Shown: positions 15,523 through 28,552, counted from the first letter of the stretch. The stretch is 64,000 nucleotides of DNA from Candidatus Peribacteraceae bacterium (GCA_028718905.1 JAQUKV010000003.1:1-64000); one strand, 5' to 3'. Notes: generated by a model from the letters alone, not told the origin. A program made the numbers and translations.

Positions 15523-17625
15523 CTATCGCTTCACCACCCCCACCCGCTTGGCAATGACCTCGGCGGCGACGTTGCCCGGCACTTTGAAGTAATGGCTGGG
15601 CTCCATGGAGTAGCTGGCGCGGCCCTGCGTGAGGGACCGCAGATCCGTGGCGTACCCGAACATCTCGGCCAGAGGAACGTTCACCTGGATCGTCTTGGCC
15701 GTGCCGCGGTCGCCCGTGCCCTGGATGATGCCGCGGCGCGAGTTGATGTCGCCCATCACGTCACCGAGGAATTCCTCGGGCGTGACGATCTCCACCTTCA
15801 TGATCGGCTCCAGAATCACCGGATCGGCTTTGCGGGCGGCATTCTGAAATCCGATTGATGCGGCGATCTTGAAGGCCATTTCAGAAGAGTCGACCTCGTG
15901 GTAGCTGCCATCGAGGAGCTCCACTTTCACATCCACCACCGGATAGCCGGCCTGAATGCCGCGCGTCATGCCCTCCTGAAACCCCTTGTCGCAGGGAGAA
16001 ATGTACTCGCGGGGGATGCGTCCTCCCACGACCTCGTTCTCGAATTCGTACCCCTTGCCCGGCTCCTGCGGAATGATCTTGAAGATCACATGGCCGTACT
16101 GTCCGCGACCGCCCGTCTGCTTGATGTACTTCTCTTCGTGCTCCACCTCCTTCGTGATCGTCTCGCGATAGGCCACCTGCGGGGTGCCGACATTGGACTC
16201 CACTTTGAACTCGCGGCGCATGCGGTCGACGATGATGTCCAAGTGCAGCTCGCCCATGCCCCCGATGATGACCTGTCCGGTCTCGTCATCGGTGTGCACC
16301 TGGAACGTCGGATCCTCCTCGGCCAGCTTCTGCAACGCCACACCCATCTTCTCCTGATCAGCCTTGGTCTTGGGCTCCACGGCCATGTGGATGACCGGCT
16401 CCGCGAACTTGATGGATTCGAGGTTGATGGGATGATCCTCCCCGCAGAGCGTATCGCCGGTGCGCGTATCTTTGAGACCGATCACCGCCGCGATGTCACC
16501 CGCCTCGACCTCCGTGATCTCGGAGCGGTGGTTGGAGTGCATGCGGACAATGCGCCCGATGCGCTCCTTGGTGCCGGAACGCGAATTGATCATGTAGGTC
16601 CCCGCCTTCATCACGCCGGAGTACACGCGGACGAAGGTCAGACGACCCACGAACGGATCGGTGGCGATCTTGAAGGCGAGCACGGTGAGCGGCTCGTCAT
16701 TGCTGGGCCGTCGCTCCTCTTCCTTCTCCGTATCGGGATTGACACCCTTGGCCGGCGGCACGTCGAGCGGCGAGGGCAGGTAGGCCACCACCGCATCGAG
16801 CATCAGCTGCACACCCATGTTCTTGAGTGAAGAGCCGCAAACCACGAGGTACAGCTTGTTATTGACGGTTCCCACCCTGATGCCCTTGATGATCTGGGCA
16901 TCGGAGAGAGCATTGTTCTTGAGGTATTCGTCCAACAGATCGTCATCGGCCTCCGCCACCTTCTCCATCAGCACCGCACGATATTCCGCCACCTGATCCT
17001 TCATCTCCTCCGGCACGGGGATTTCCACGCGTTTTTCGCCGTGTTCCCCCTCGAACCTGAATGCTTTTTTCGTGATGAGATCGATGATGCCCGCAAAATC
17101 GGATTCCGCACCGATGGGAAGCTGGATCGCCACCGCATTCTTGCTCAGACGATCGTGGATGGAGCCGAGCGACATGTAGAAATCGCCGCCGGTCTTGTCC
17201 ATTTTGTTCACGAACGCGATCCGGGGGACGCCGTACTTATCGGCCTGCCGCCACACGGTCTCACTCTGGGGTTCGACCCCCTGACTGCCGTCGAAGACCA
17301 CCACGCCGCCGTCGAGCACGCGCAGACTGCGCTCCACTTCGGCCGTGAAATCCACGTGCCCCGGGGTGTCGATGATATTGATGGTGAAGACTGTCTCTTT
17401 GCCCTCGACATCAGGCGCCTTCCAGCTGCACTGCGTTGCCGCGGACGTGATGGTGATGCCGCGCTCGCGTTCCTGCTCCATCCAGTCCATGGTCGCCTCG
17501 CCCTCGTGCACCTCGCCGATCTTGTAGTTCTTGCCCGTGTAGAAAAGCACGCGCTCGGTCGTCGTCGTCTTGCCGGCGTCGATGTGGGCGATGATGCCGA
17601 TATTGCGGAGATGCTTGAGATCCAT
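15523..17625 (-). CDS. fusA: translation elongation factor G
   Basis: The GTPase that moves tRNA and mRNA through the ribosome and helps recycle it. The 700-residue protein has all five domains: G1 AHIDAGKT at 13-20, [12 protein letters not shown], then FERVYSG-type domain [10 protein letters not shown] in domain III, and the C-terminal [12 protein letters not shown]. Start [16 protein letters not shown] is the canonical EF-G N terminus; 21 extra in-frame codons upstream are not used by homologues. The bases before the ATG are pyrimidine-rich (GTTTCCTCTCATTCC) with no Shine-Dalgarno. It is the last gene of the str region here, separated from rpsG by a hypothetical gene, an rpsG ghost and an opposite-strand gene. 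Confidence 0.98.
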   Translation of the reverse strand: MDLKHLRNIGIIAHIDAGKTTTTERVLFYTGKNYKIGEVHEGEATMDWMEQERERGITITSAATQCSWKAPDVEGKETVFTINIIDTPGHVDFTAEVERSLRVLDGGVVVFDGSQGVEPQSETVWRQADKYGVPRIAFVNKMDKTGGDFYMSLGSIHDRLSKNAVAIQLPIGAESDFAGIIDLITKKAFRFEGEHGEKRVEIPVPEEMKDQVAEYRAVLMEKVAEADDDLLDEYLKNNALSDAQIIKGIRVGTVNNKLYLVVCGSSLKNMGVQLMLDAVVAYLPSPLDVPPAKGVNPDTEKEEERRPSNDEPLTVLAFKIATDPFVGRLTFVRVYSGVMKAGTYMINSRSGTKERIGRIVRMHSNHRSEITEVEAGDIAAVIGLKDTRTGDTLCGEDHPINLESIKFAEPVIHMAVEPKTKADQEKMGVALQKLAEEDPTFQVHTDDETGQVIIGGMGELHLDIIVDRMRREFKVESNVGTPQVAYRETITKEVEHEEKYIKQTGGRGQYGHVIFKIIPQEPGKGYEFENEVVGGRIPREYISPCDKGFQEGMTRGIQAGYPVVDVKVELLDGSYHEVDSSEMAFKIAASIGFQNAARKADPVILEPIMKVEIVTPEEFLGDVMGDINSRRGIIQGTGDRGTAKTIQVNVPLAEMFGYATDLRSLTQGRASYSMEPSHYFKVPGNVAAEVIAKRVGVVKR

Positions 17626-17767
17626 GGAATGAGAGGAAACGAATACAGGTGAAATGCGCATCCTGAGCACGGGATGCGGTGCATCCACACGTCAAAGCTG
17701 GCAAATGATAGGGAATGAACAATTCTGATGCAAACTTTCCTGCAGGAATCTCATAATAGCCTGCTAT

Positions 17768-17795
17768 TTGACATTCATTGATAAAGGCCTAGATT
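17768..17795 (+). promoter_or_regulatory. leaderless promoter of the STAS-like gene
   Basis: TTGACA (17768-17773), a 16-bp spacer and TAGATT (17790-17795). The ATG begins at 17802, just where transcription should start, so the message is predicted leaderless. Confidence 0.65.
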
Positions 17796-17801
17796 AATAC
17801 T

Positions 17802-18308
17802 ATGAATTCACCATGCGAAGATACCGTCGACTACGCCCCCACAATCGTTCCTCCATCAGGAGGAGCGGATGCATCTTCGGTCAAAGCTGAAGCGATACAT
17901 CTGCGCCTTCGCGCTCTCGCACGCACCTGTCCGTTGATTGAACATGCGGAGGAACAGGATGGCATTCTGACACTGCACCTGTCGGCCGCAGGCCTCTCGC
18001 ATCTGGAAAATACGCAAACAGAAGACGAGGAACGGCAACCTGCACACGATCTTTTCGCGGCCGCCAGCCAGTGCGGATTTATGGGCATCGTGTTGGATTT
18101 TCCCCCCAATGTGAACGGCCTGCGGACATACACGGCGGAACTGATCGCCTCTCTGCACAGAAAGCTCCGGAAGGATTCTGCCAAGACAACGATCACCCTC
18201 CGCGGCCCGCTCCCTCAAATGTTCATCGATCGTCTCAGAATCCACCGGTTCGACCAATTCGTCACCATCGAGGAAGGTGCGGGGCAGACTGAAAGCGCGG
18301 CTCACTAA
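17802..18308 (+). CDS. STAS-like domain protein, possible anti-sigma factor antagonist
   Basis: A 168-residue soluble protein. The C-terminal half (about 85-160) has the alternating strand-helix pattern of STAS domains: FMGIVLDFPPNVNGLRTYTA, then a helix LIASLHRKLRKDSAKT, strand TITLRGPL, helix PQMFIDRLRIHRF and strand DQFVTI. The N-terminal 30 residues look disordered. The usual phosphorylatable Ser/Thr before the second helix would be Asn105/Thr110 region and is not clear, so a regulatory role is only a suggestion. It is a single gene on the plus strand, divergent from fusA, inserted between fusA and the rpsG ghost. Confidence 0.55.
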   Translation: MNSPCEDTVDYAPTIVPPSGGADASSVKAEAIHLRLRALARTCPLIEHAEEQDGILTLHLSAAGLSHLENTQTEDEERQPAHDLFAAASQCGFMGIVLDFPPNVNGLRTYTAELIASLHRKLRKDSAKTTITLRGPLPQMFIDRLRIHRFDQFVTIEEGAGQTESAAH

Positions 18309-18343
18309 AAGCTCTCCGGGACCCGCACGGGAGGGCCGGGAAC

Positions 18344-18397
18344 TTACTTCGCCAGATGGGCAAACGCCTTATTGGCCTGCGCCATCTTCAGGACGCC
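18344..18397 (-). pseudogene. ghost of the rpsG 3' end
   Basis: On the minus strand this piece reads GVLKMAQANKAFAHLAK-stop. The functional rpsG ends DVLKMAQANKAFAHLAK-stop. Of the last 17 codons, one amino acid differs (Asp to Gly), while six codons differ only at the third position and the stop is TAA instead of TAG. The piece starts ten bases after the stop of the 330-type hypothetical gene and is in the same strand and order as a native rpsG-fusA junction. It is best explained as the leftover end of a second, diverged rpsG. It is not a recent duplication, which would differ at random positions. Confidence 0.8.
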
Positions 18398-18406
18398 TCC
18401 TGTTTG

Positions 18407-19354
18407 TTAGCGACGGAAAAATCGCCTTCTCCGTGCAGGAGTCTGCTCCTGTACCTCCGCCTGCGCAGGCGCCACCGGTGCTTCGTCGGGCAGTGCAGGA
18501 CAGAAGAGCCAGGTACCATTCGGATTCTTCCGGCCGGTGACCGTGCTTTCCATCGCCCTGCCTGTAGACGTGTCCGTCCAATCGAACCGGAGCTTCGGTA
18601 TCTTCCCCTTGGGAATCTTGAGGTGAATGAGCTTCCGAAACTGCGAGATCTTGCGCGCGTAGATATTGGACGCCGTGGCATTCTCCCCTTCCGTATCGCG
18701 CACGTCCGCAACCTTCTGAAAGTCCACGCTCACATCCCCCTCGAGAATGCTCACCGTGACGTTATCCGGAACGGCAAGTGACTGGATCTCGGGGTGCTTG
18801 CCATCCTTCATCAGCTCAGTCCCCAAGCCGTCCGACAGCATCGCGTTCATGCCGTAGTCGCGGTGCCACCGCTCGTAGGTGAGCCAATTCTGTTGGTTTT
18901 CCGGGAGGAACTGCTGTTCCAGTTTGACGACAAGCGCATCCAAATCAGCGATGAGTTTTTCCGATCCCCGCATGAGATTCATGGTGTCTGTAAACCTCCA
19001 TGTATTCCGTCCTTCCCCCTCGATTTTGTCTGCAGTATCCTGCATAGCCTGCAGTTGCTTTTCAAGCTGCTCGTAGGTGGCGACTTCCGATTGCTCCCAC
19101 CCGGGAGATTGTCTGAACTTCGTCAGATCGTTGAGTCGGATGCAAATGCGGTGCATGCACTTCTCAGCCTGGTCGTGAAAAGCCCGAAGGTACTGTGGCA
19201 GCGGCATTTCGGGCCGGCCCGCGATCTCTTCGCGCATGGCCTTGAGGTCCTCCGGTTGCAGATTCTTCTCCGGATCCTGAGATTCCACAGGGCCGATCTT
19301 CGGCGCCTCCTTGCGCGCGGCGGCGTTCTCAGGATGAAAAGATTCGAACGACAT
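18407..19354 (-). CDS. hypothetical protein inserted in the str region, 315 aa
   Basis: No family recognised. Residues 1-45 look disordered. Residues 45-170 are helical (KAMREEIAGRPEMPLPQYL ... EQLEKQLQAMQDTADKIEG ... SEKLIADLDALVVKLEQQF). Residues 185-290 look like a beta-rich domain (NVTVSILEGDVSVDFQKV ... LRFDWTDTSTGR ... TWLFCPALPD). The end is basic (ARRRRFFRR). The ATG at 19354 is preferred over an in-frame ATG 15 codons upstream because of its fit to a promoter with a perfect -10 box. It lies between the functional rpsG and the rpsG ghost, so it may have come in with the inserted segment. Confidence 0.7.
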   Translation of the reverse strand: MSFESFHPENAAARKEAPKIGPVESQDPEKNLQPEDLKAMREEIAGRPEMPLPQYLRAFHDQAEKCMHRICIRLNDLTKFRQSPGWEQSEVATYEQLEKQLQAMQDTADKIEGEGRNTWRFTDTMNLMRGSEKLIADLDALVVKLEQQFLPENQQNWLTYERWHRDYGMNAMLSDGLGTELMKDGKHPEIQSLAVPDNVTVSILEGDVSVDFQKVADVRDTEGENATASNIYARKISQFRKLIHLKIPKGKIPKLRFDWTDTSTGRAMESTVTGRKNPNGTWLFCPALPDEAPVAPAQAEVQEQTPARRRRFFRR

Positions 19355-19387
19355 ACAAGCGTTGGTATGGATGTTGGAACTGCTACT

Positions 19388-19415
19388 ATTATAGCACAAA
19401 ACTGGATTACTTCAA
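19388..19415 (-). promoter_or_regulatory. promoter of the 315-aa hypothetical gene
   Basis: TTGAAG (19415-19410), 16-bp spacer, TATAAT (19393-19388) on the minus strand. The leader would be about 26 nt. Confidence 0.65.
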
Positions 19416-19455
19416 TATACCACTATTCATAGGATAATGCCTTATTCTGGCATTT

Positions 19456-19908
19456 CTACTTCGCCAGATGGGCGAAAGCTTTATTCGCCTGCGCCATCTT
19501 GAGCACGTCTTCCTTCTTCTTGACCGCGGCACCCTGCCCCGAAGAGGCATCGAGCAGCTCTAAGCCGAGGCGCTGCGACATGGGCATGCCCTTGCGCGAA
19601 CGGGCCGCCGTCAGGAGCCACCGGATCGAGAGCGTCTGCTGGCGGTGCGGGCTCACCTCCACCGGCACCTGATACACGGCGCCTGCCACGCGCTTGGGAC
19701 GGACCTCCACGAGCGGCGTGACATTGAGCAATGCCTTGCTGAAGACCTCGAGCGGAGCGTCCTTGGTGCGCGTCTTCACCACCTCGATGGCATCCCAAAA
19801 GACACGGCGGGCCGTCGACTTCTTGCCGCGCTTCATCAGGCAGCAGATGAATTTCTCGATCAGGGGATCGGAACCGGCGGGGATGAAGGTCTTAATAGGT
19901 TTTGGCAT
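19456..19908 (-). CDS. rpsG: 30S ribosomal protein S7
   Basis: The protein nucleates assembly of the 30S head and contacts the E-site tRNA. It is 150 residues, normal length, with FICCLMKRGKKSTARRVFWD, PLVEVRPKRVAGAVYQVPV, RWLLTAARSRKG and the C-terminal VLKMAQANKAFAHLAK. The leader directly before ATG is a pure pyrimidine run (CTTCTCTCTCTC and on) without Shine-Dalgarno. It follows rpsL across a repeat element. A diverged copy of its last 17 codons lies 1.1 kb downstream in the same orientation. Confidence 0.97.
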   Translation of the reverse strand: MPKPIKTFIPAGSDPLIEKFICCLMKRGKKSTARRVFWDAIEVVKTRTKDAPLEVFSKALLNVTPLVEVRPKRVAGAVYQVPVEVSPHRQQTLSIRWLLTAARSRKGMPMSQRLGLELLDASSGQGAAVKKKEDVLKMAQANKAFAHLAK

Positions 19909-19938
19909 GAATGGAAGATGAGAGAGAGAAGGGAGGGA

Positions 19939-20048
19939 AGCTTTTTAGCTTGTAGCTTGTTAGCTTCTTAGGGGTGGAACGAATGAGAGGAACAAACGTG
20001 AGTGGGAGTGAAACAGGTACCTAATACGCTATAAAGCTAATATGCTGA
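19939..20048. repeat. AGCT-rich intergenic repeat, copy 1
   Basis: About 110 bp between rpsL and rpsG. The ends are made of TTAGCTT/AAGCTAA motifs and the centre (19969-20014) reads TTAGGGGTGGAACGAATGAG then AGGAACAAACGTGAGTGGGA. The same centre occurs at 20616-20730 and, reversed, at 32561-32679. Confidence 0.7.
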
Positions 20049-20051
20049 ATA

Positions 20052-20471
20052 CTATTTTTTGGGCTTCTTGGCGCCGTAGCGGCTGCGGCCCTGTCTGCGG
20101 TTCTGCACGCCCTCGGTGTCGAGGATGCCGCGCACGATGTGGTAGCGCACACCCGGAAGATCTTTCACTCTTCCGCCGCGCACCAACACCATGGAGTGCT
20201 CCTGTAAATTGTGCCCCTCGCCCATGATGTACGCCTTCACTTCGTGGCCGTTGGTCAGGCGCACACGGGCGATCTTGCGCAGCGCGGAGTTCGGCTTCTT
20301 GGGCGTCATGGTCGTGACTTTGATGCATACCCCGCGCTTGAAAGGCGCACCTTTCGGCAGCGGAACGGCGCGCATGTTGAGCGTGTTCCAAGTGTACTGG
20401 AGCGCAGGAGCTTTCGACTTGCGACGTCTTTGCTTTCGAGGATGCCGTATCAATTGATTAATCGTTGGCAT
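20052..20471 (-). CDS. rpsL: 30S ribosomal protein S12
   Basis: The decoding-centre protein and classic target of streptomycin resistance mutations. It has 139 residues: [65 protein letters not shown] and a basic tail ending [12 protein letters not shown]. Lys in TPKKPNSAL is the wild-type, streptomycin-sensitive residue. The first 20 codons are AT-richer than the rest of the gene. A diverged copy of its first 17 codons lies 103 bases upstream, separated by a REP palindrome. Confidence 0.97.
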   Translation of the reverse strand: MPTINQLIRHPRKQRRRKSKAPALQYTWNTLNMRAVPLPKGAPFKRGVCIKVTTMTPKKPNSALRKIARVRLTNGHEVKAYIMGEGHNLQEHSMVLVRGGRVKDLPGVRYHIVRGILDTEGVQNRRQGRSRYGAKKPKK

Positions 20472-20502
20472 AGCTTGGAGAATGGAAATGGCCTTCTGCA
20501 GT

Positions 20503-20526
20503 CGCCCTGAGCAGAGTCGAAGGGCG
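20503..20526. repeat. REP-like palindrome between rpsL and its ghost
   Basis: A 24-bp element of the CCCTGAGC...GTCGAAGGG family, with outer stem CGCCCT/AGGGCG. Relatives occur at about 830-908, 36325-36374 and, degenerate, 54323-54345. In each case it borders a ghost gene end. Confidence 0.75.
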
Positions 20527-20574
20527 TCGCCGCTGTCTGCGGGGGTGCCGGATCAGCTGATTAATGGTTGGCAT
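20524..20574 (-). pseudogene. ghost of the rpsL 5' end
   Basis: On the minus strand it reads [17 protein letters not shown], the first 17 residues of S12, against [17 protein letters not shown] in the intact gene. About eleven of the 17 codons differ, all but one synonymously (Lys to Arg). The frame then runs through the REP and stops at 20458, a 38-codon reading frame that overlaps the intact rpsL start by 14 bases. It looks like the stump of an earlier rpsL, and could now act as an upstream open reading frame. Confidence 0.8.
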
Positions 20575-20615
20575 GGAGCGGAGGGAGGGTACTGAGGGAA
20601 AAGGGCGATTGCAAG

Positions 20616-20720
20616 GAAGTTTAGCTTATTCGGTGATAGCTTATGAGCTTCTGAGGGGTCGAAATGATGAGGGGAACAATCGTGGGTGGAAATAAAACAA
20701 AGACCTAAAAAGCTAACCAG

Positions 20721-20730
<10 letters not shown>
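20616..20730. repeat. AGCT-rich intergenic repeat, copy 2
   Basis: About 115 bp between rpoC and the rpsL ghost. It has the TTAGCTT-type ends and the centre GAGGGGTCGAAATGATGAGG ... AACAATCGTGGGTGG. Its right end includes the rpoC stop codon. Confidence 0.65.
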
Positions 20731-24650
<3,920 letters not shown>

Positions 24651-24771
24651 GGGGGGAGGTTGGGGAGATTAAGAAAGTAAGGAAAGTAAGAAAGGTAAGG
24701 GAGGTAAGGAAAGTGAGGAAGGTAAGGAAGAAAGCGAGGAAAGCGAAGAATGCAGAAATAAAAAGGAAATG
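24651..24771 (-). promoter_or_regulatory. polypyrimidine leader of rpoC
   Basis: Read on the minus strand, the 120 bases before the rpoC ATG are almost only C and T, with repeats like CTTACTTTC and CTTCCTTAC, ending CCAACCTCCCCCC-ATG. There is no Shine-Dalgarno. It may bind ribosomal protein S1 or simply be a slippage-prone repeat. I see no clear promoter; TACAAT near 24964-24969 is a candidate. Confidence 0.5.
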
Positions 24772-24805
24772 GTCTAACGGGTGGCAGGTGGAGGGGAAAG
24801 AATTT

Positions 24806-24839
24806 GTGCCGAAGGCAAGCTCCGCTTGCCTGGAGGCAC
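24806..24839. repeat. hairpin between the giant gene and rpoC
   Basis: Stem GTGCC/GGCAC enclosing GGCAAGC/GCTTGCC with small bulges. On the minus strand it is followed by AAATTCTTT and may terminate transcription coming from the 1069-aa gene. The rest of 24840-25009 holds only the second hairpin. Confidence 0.5.
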
Positions 24840-24863
24840 ACCGCTGAAGGGAAAAGAGAGCTC

Positions 24864-24895
24864 GTGAGAGGAAAACCGCCAGGTTTTCCTTTCAC
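24864..24895. repeat. GTG-AAAACC-GGTTTT-CAC hairpin, copy 1
   Basis: A 32-bp near-perfect stem-loop (GTGAGAGGAAAACC and its complement). A very similar one occurs at 39052-39082. Both lie just downstream of giant helical-protein genes and may be a small repeat family or terminators. Confidence 0.55.
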
Positions 24896-25009
24896 GCAAA
24901 CACCGCAGCCCTTCCGGTCTCTTCGTCATAAAGAGGAGAAGGACTCCGGCGATTTCGGGGGCATTGTACTCGCTGCGAATACCGGAGCAAGCGGATAGAG
25001 ACCTTTTCT

Positions 25010-28000
25010 TCACCGATTCGGATTCACCTCGGGAGATGAAGGTTTCGCCTGATCCCGCTGCCTCTTGAGTTCCTCGCGCTCCTCCACCTGCCTCATCAGA
25101 TCGGAAGAGCCCGCACTGCGCTCCGCATCCTTGCGAGCACGCTCCAGCAATTCATCGTAAACCTGCTGATCCGTCAATTCTTGAGCATGCTTCGATTCCG
25201 GAGTCGGCTGTTTACTGAGACGTTTTGCGTCCTTCAAAATTCTGTCCAAGGGTTCTCCCGGAACGGTCGGGGATGCCTCTTGTGGCGCCGGTGAAAGTTC
25301 CAAATCCCCCGGCCACGTGTATGCCGGTTCGCCGTCCTCGAAGAAGATGATGCCGATCGAACGCGCAAGGCCCTCGTCTTTCGTCGCGTCGATCAGGGAG
25401 AGGACCGCCCGGGCGCGCTTCTCCGCGGCATCGCCCGGCGCGTCACGCCAGCTCAACCAATGCTCCCCGACGCTCTCCAGTGCGGACTGGACGTGCTTCT
25501 TCTGTCCGCCACTGAAGGCTTCCGCGCCGTTCCATGCATCGATGCCCTGCTGCTTCCAGTGAAACGGAAGATGCCGATCTGCGATGTCCTGACGATCTTC
25601 GTCGTCCAGCTCGCGGATTTCATTCTTGATCTTCGCAAGGCGCTGTTCCGTTTCCCTGACTTTTTCAGGCTGTGACGCGGCGGGTTTGGATTCAACCGGC
25701 TGACGTTTCATTGTCACGACTTCCTCCGGTTTGGGAACCGCTGACTTCTTTTTCTCGTCAGGCACACCAGAACCCTTTTCTTTGGCAGCGGGACCTTTGG
25801 GCGCGGGCGGCATGACGGGTTTCTGCGCGGGATTCGTTTTCGCCTCGGCCGGCTTGGAAGCGGGCGACGCCGTCTTCGCTTTCTCGGCCGACTGAACCGG
25901 ATTGGGAACCTCCGGCACTTTCTTCGCAGGCACGGGCTGCGCCGCTTTTGTTGGTGCGGATGACGATTTTGGAGCCGGAGCGGGAACGGACTTTTCAGTT
26001 TTCTTCTCTGCCTGCTTGGATACCGAGGTAGCTTCCTTCGGCTTCGGAGGCTTGGTTGCTGCAGGCTTTGGGGCAGGAGCTTTGGCAGACTTGGAAACGG
26101 TGTCAGGCGAGACAGGCTCCACTGTCAGCGATCCTGCGGATGTGCGCTTAAACTTCCACTGTGTGCCGCGCTGATCAACCAAAGAATATCCAAGCGGCAG
26201 GTATGCTTCATCAAAATACGGAATCAGACTAAGATCATGCAAAAGTTTCTGCACCTGCGAATCATGACCGGGGTCCGCGGAGGAAGAAACTTTTTGTTTG
26301 AGCTCTTCACGTTTCTGGGCGATCGTGGCCATCTGTTTCTCTTGACTTGCCGGCTGCGCGTCGGCCGGTGGCGTATCGCTCGGAGAGGGGGAAGGCCGAA
26401 TCGATCGGGATGCAGCAGGGATTGTCTTCGGTTTGGCCGGTATCGCCTCTGTCTTCTTCGGTTTCGGCGGTTTCGCGAACGGTGCGGGAGATGAAGAAGC
26501 GGATGCCTTCGGCTTGGATGACGGAGTGGCAGACACAGATTTTTCGGCCGGTCGTTTTCTGCTGGCAGAAGGCCTTTTCGGTCGCGGTGCAGGTCTCGAA
26601 GGCGGCGCCTCCGCCGAGGCGGACGCCTGACCCGGCTCGCCGGAAGCGACCACCATCTGCAGGAAGTGACGAAGGGCCTGGGGGTTGCGCGGGGCCACAT
26701 TATTGAGAGCCCGGTCCGAAATCCCCTCCGCGCGCGCCAGACTTCGGATACGCGCATTGGACCGGCGCATTTCCGGACTTCCCCACTTGAGCTGTCCCGC
26801 ATCGATCTGGCCGAGGAGGTTCTCGCACTCGCCACGCACCGCAGGATCGCGCCCCGCGATTTCAGCGATCCGTCCGAGGAAGCCCCGGGGACGCGCGCGC
26901 TCGGGCACGGTGTCGCCGGCCGTTCGAGGCCATGAAGGGCCCTCATGCCCTGAACGGGGAGAGCGTGGCCGTCGAGGGGACTCGATGCCTTTGCTGCGCG
27001 CGGTGCTTCGCCGGGAAGTCTCCTGCACGCCCCCTCTGCGTATATCGTCGGGCGTGAGCTCGCCGAGATCGGAATTGCGCACCCACTCGCCCGTTTCCTC
27101 ATTCAAACTCTCGCGATAGACCACGTGTTTCTCCGGATCATACTTCTGCCGGTAGGCGACGCCTGCGGGAACTGTCGGCCAGGTGCGGGGAAGAGGAGGC
27201 GCTGCCTCGACCCGTGGAGCCGGACGCACGCCAATGGGACCACGGATCTTGGGGTATCCCTCCACCTGTATCCAGGCGCCTTCGGGGACGTACGTCACTT
27301 CGATGCGCGTAGAGTCCGGCGTCCGCGAGACACGGACCCCCGCCTGTTCCAGTGCGCGGCGATGCACGGATTCCTCCCTGCGTTCGATGTCGATGGCATT
27401 GAGTTTGTCTCCCGCCGTTCCGATCTGATCGAAGGGATTTTCCACCATCGGCAGGTTCCTCAGCATAATCGACTTCGGCAGGACCAGGTTCTCCGCCCCT
27501 TCATTGCCGGGAACAGAGCGGAGCGCCGTGAGATGGCCCCCCTCCCATCCCGTCGCGGAGAAGGAGATGATGATACGCTCATTCCTGCCGCGCTGGCCGC
27601 GCGCGTCCGGATGTCCGAAGGGAATTTCGAAGACGCGGGAGGAGGACACAGGTGTGCTCTCGACAGAGGGAATCAACGGCTTCCAGGAGGGCGGCGGCTG
27701 CACTTCAAGCCCAACACGCTTCTCCCACTCAACAAGCTCGCTCTCGAGATCCGAGAGAATTCTCAGTCTTCGATCGAGCGCGGAATGTACCTGCCCGAGG
27801 GGCAACAGGTTGTCGTTGGTGTCCTCCAGCCGGACATTCTTCAGGTCTTCGGCAATGCCGCCGTAGCGCTCGCGCAGTTGCCTTAAATACTCCTGTGCAC
27901 TCTGCTTCATGGCCATGGGCGATGCGCGGGAGAACACTTCCGCGGCGTCGATCTCTTCATCGAGTTCCCGGATGCGATTTTCAATCCTGCGCTCGATCCT

Positions 28001-28219
28001 CTTCTTGCGCTCCTCCGCGTTGCGACCCCGCTCGAACATCTCCCGGAGTCGGTCGCTCTGGGGGAGCTCGCCATGTATGCGATTTCCCTTCTCCCCGGGG
28101 GAACCGGGGACCTCGCGCCGTCGAAATGAATCATCGAAGGCAGAAAAGGGACGATCCGGTTTCGCATTATCCCGGATGAGGCGCGACTCGCCGGTGAAAG
28201 AATATTCAGGTTTGATCAT
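25010..28219 (-). CDS. giant hypothetical protein with disordered Pro/Ala/Lys-rich middle, 1069 aa
   Basis: Family not recognised. Starting at MIKPEYSFTGESRLIRD, residues 30-180 are charged and partly coiled-coil (AEERKKRIERRIENRIRELD). Residues 180-330 contain a folded, beta-rich part (SRVFEIPFGHPDARG, RIIISFSATGWEGGHL, RIEVTYVPEGAWIQVEGYPK). Residues about 400-1000 are low-complexity, with long PKPKAS/AKPAEAK/PAPK runs between short helical islands, and 860-1000 is again helical. There is no signal peptide or membrane segment. The upstream small gene overlaps its start by 14 bases. The pair resembles the neighbouring 103-aa/1164-aa pair in layout. A cytoplasmic scaffold is one possibility. 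Confidence 0.75.
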   Translation of the reverse strand: MIKPEYSFTGESRLIRDNAKPDRPFSAFDDSFRRREVPGSPGEKGNRIHGELPQSDRLREMFERGRNAEERKKRIERRIENRIRELDEEIDAAEVFSRASPMAMKQSAQEYLRQLRERYGGIAEDLKNVRLEDTNDNLLPLGQVHSALDRRLRILSDLESELVEWEKRVGLEVQPPPSWKPLIPSVESTPVSSSRVFEIPFGHPDARGQRGRNERIIISFSATGWEGGHLTALRSVPGNEGAENLVLPKSIMLRNLPMVENPFDQIGTAGDKLNAIDIERREESVHRRALEQAGVRVSRTPDSTRIEVTYVPEGAWIQVEGYPKIRGPIGVRPAPRVEAAPPLPRTWPTVPAGVAYRQKYDPEKHVVYRESLNEETGEWVRNSDLGELTPDDIRRGGVQETSRRSTARSKGIESPRRPRSPRSGHEGPSWPRTAGDTVPERARPRGFLGRIAEIAGRDPAVRGECENLLGQIDAGQLKWGSPEMRRSNARIRSLARAEGISDRALNNVAPRNPQALRHFLQMVVASGEPGQASASAEAPPSRPAPRPKRPSASRKRPAEKSVSATPSSKPKASASSSPAPFAKPPKPKKTEAIPAKPKTIPAASRSIRPSPSPSDTPPADAQPASQEKQMATIAQKREELKQKVSSSADPGHDSQVQKLLHDLSLIPYFDEAYLPLGYSLVDQRGTQWKFKRTSAGSLTVEPVSPDTVSKSAKAPAPKPAATKPPKPKEATSVSKQAEKKTEKSVPAPAPKSSSAPTKAAQPVPAKKVPEVPNPVQSAEKAKTASPASKPAEAKTNPAQKPVMPPAPKGPAAKEKGSGVPDEKKKSAVPKPEEVVTMKRQPVESKPAASQPEKVRETEQRLAKIKNEIRELDDEDRQDIADRHLPFHWKQQGIDAWNGAEAFSGGQKKHVQSALESVGEHWLSWRDAPGDAAEKRARAVLSLIDATKDEGLARSIGIIFFEDGEPAYTWPGDLELSPAPQEASPTVPGEPLDRILKDAKRLSKQPTPESKHAQELTDQQVYDELLERARKDAERSAGSSDLMRQVEEREELKRQRDQAKPSSPEVNPNR

Positions 28220-28544
28220 GGCGACGAGGAGGTCTATCGGCTTTGAGTTTTTCCTCAACGGTGGCGATATCCCGCTCCTGTCCGCGCTCCTCACGCTCCT
28301 CGCGAGAGACCTTGCGGAACGCAGCCTCGGCCCTGGCCAAATCCTTCTCGGCCAGCGTGAGCGTTTGCGCCGCCGCCACCTCCGCCTGCCGGACGCGCTC
28401 GTTACTGTGCATCATCTGGCGCGCCAGTTCCGCGCGGTCCTCATCCTTCGTCAGCCGCTCGGCAATAGTGAGCGAACGCGTACGGACAGACTCGGGAAGC
28501 GACTCCAGAGATTCCACCGTCTTCTGAAATGTGTGTGAGTCCAT
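28206..28544 (-). CDS. small helical protein, paralogue of the 103-aa protein, 112 aa
   Basis: MDSHTFQKTVESLESL ... ERLTKDEDRAEL followed by a long charged helix. It aligns without gaps to the start of the protein at 32141-32452: MDxxTF at 1-6, Leu13, Leu31-Thr32, and Asp/Arg near 35-37. No known family. It overlaps the start of the 1069-aa gene by 14 bases, so the two are translationally coupled. TATAAT at 28558-28553 lies eight bases before the ATG, predicting a leaderless message. Confidence 0.75.
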   Translation of the reverse strand: MDSHTFQKTVESLESLPESVRTRSLTIAERLTKDEDRAELARQMMHSNERVRQAEVAAAQTLTLAEKDLARAEAAFRKVSREEREERGQERDIATVEEKLKADRPPRRHDQT

Positions 28545-28552
28545 GAATAATT

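Noticed and set aside
18344..19506. Integrated element with attL/attR at the rpsG 3' end
   Set aside because: Direct repeats fit at first sight, but there is no integrase, the repeats differ synonymously, and the matching rpsL ghost on the other side favours allelic replacement.
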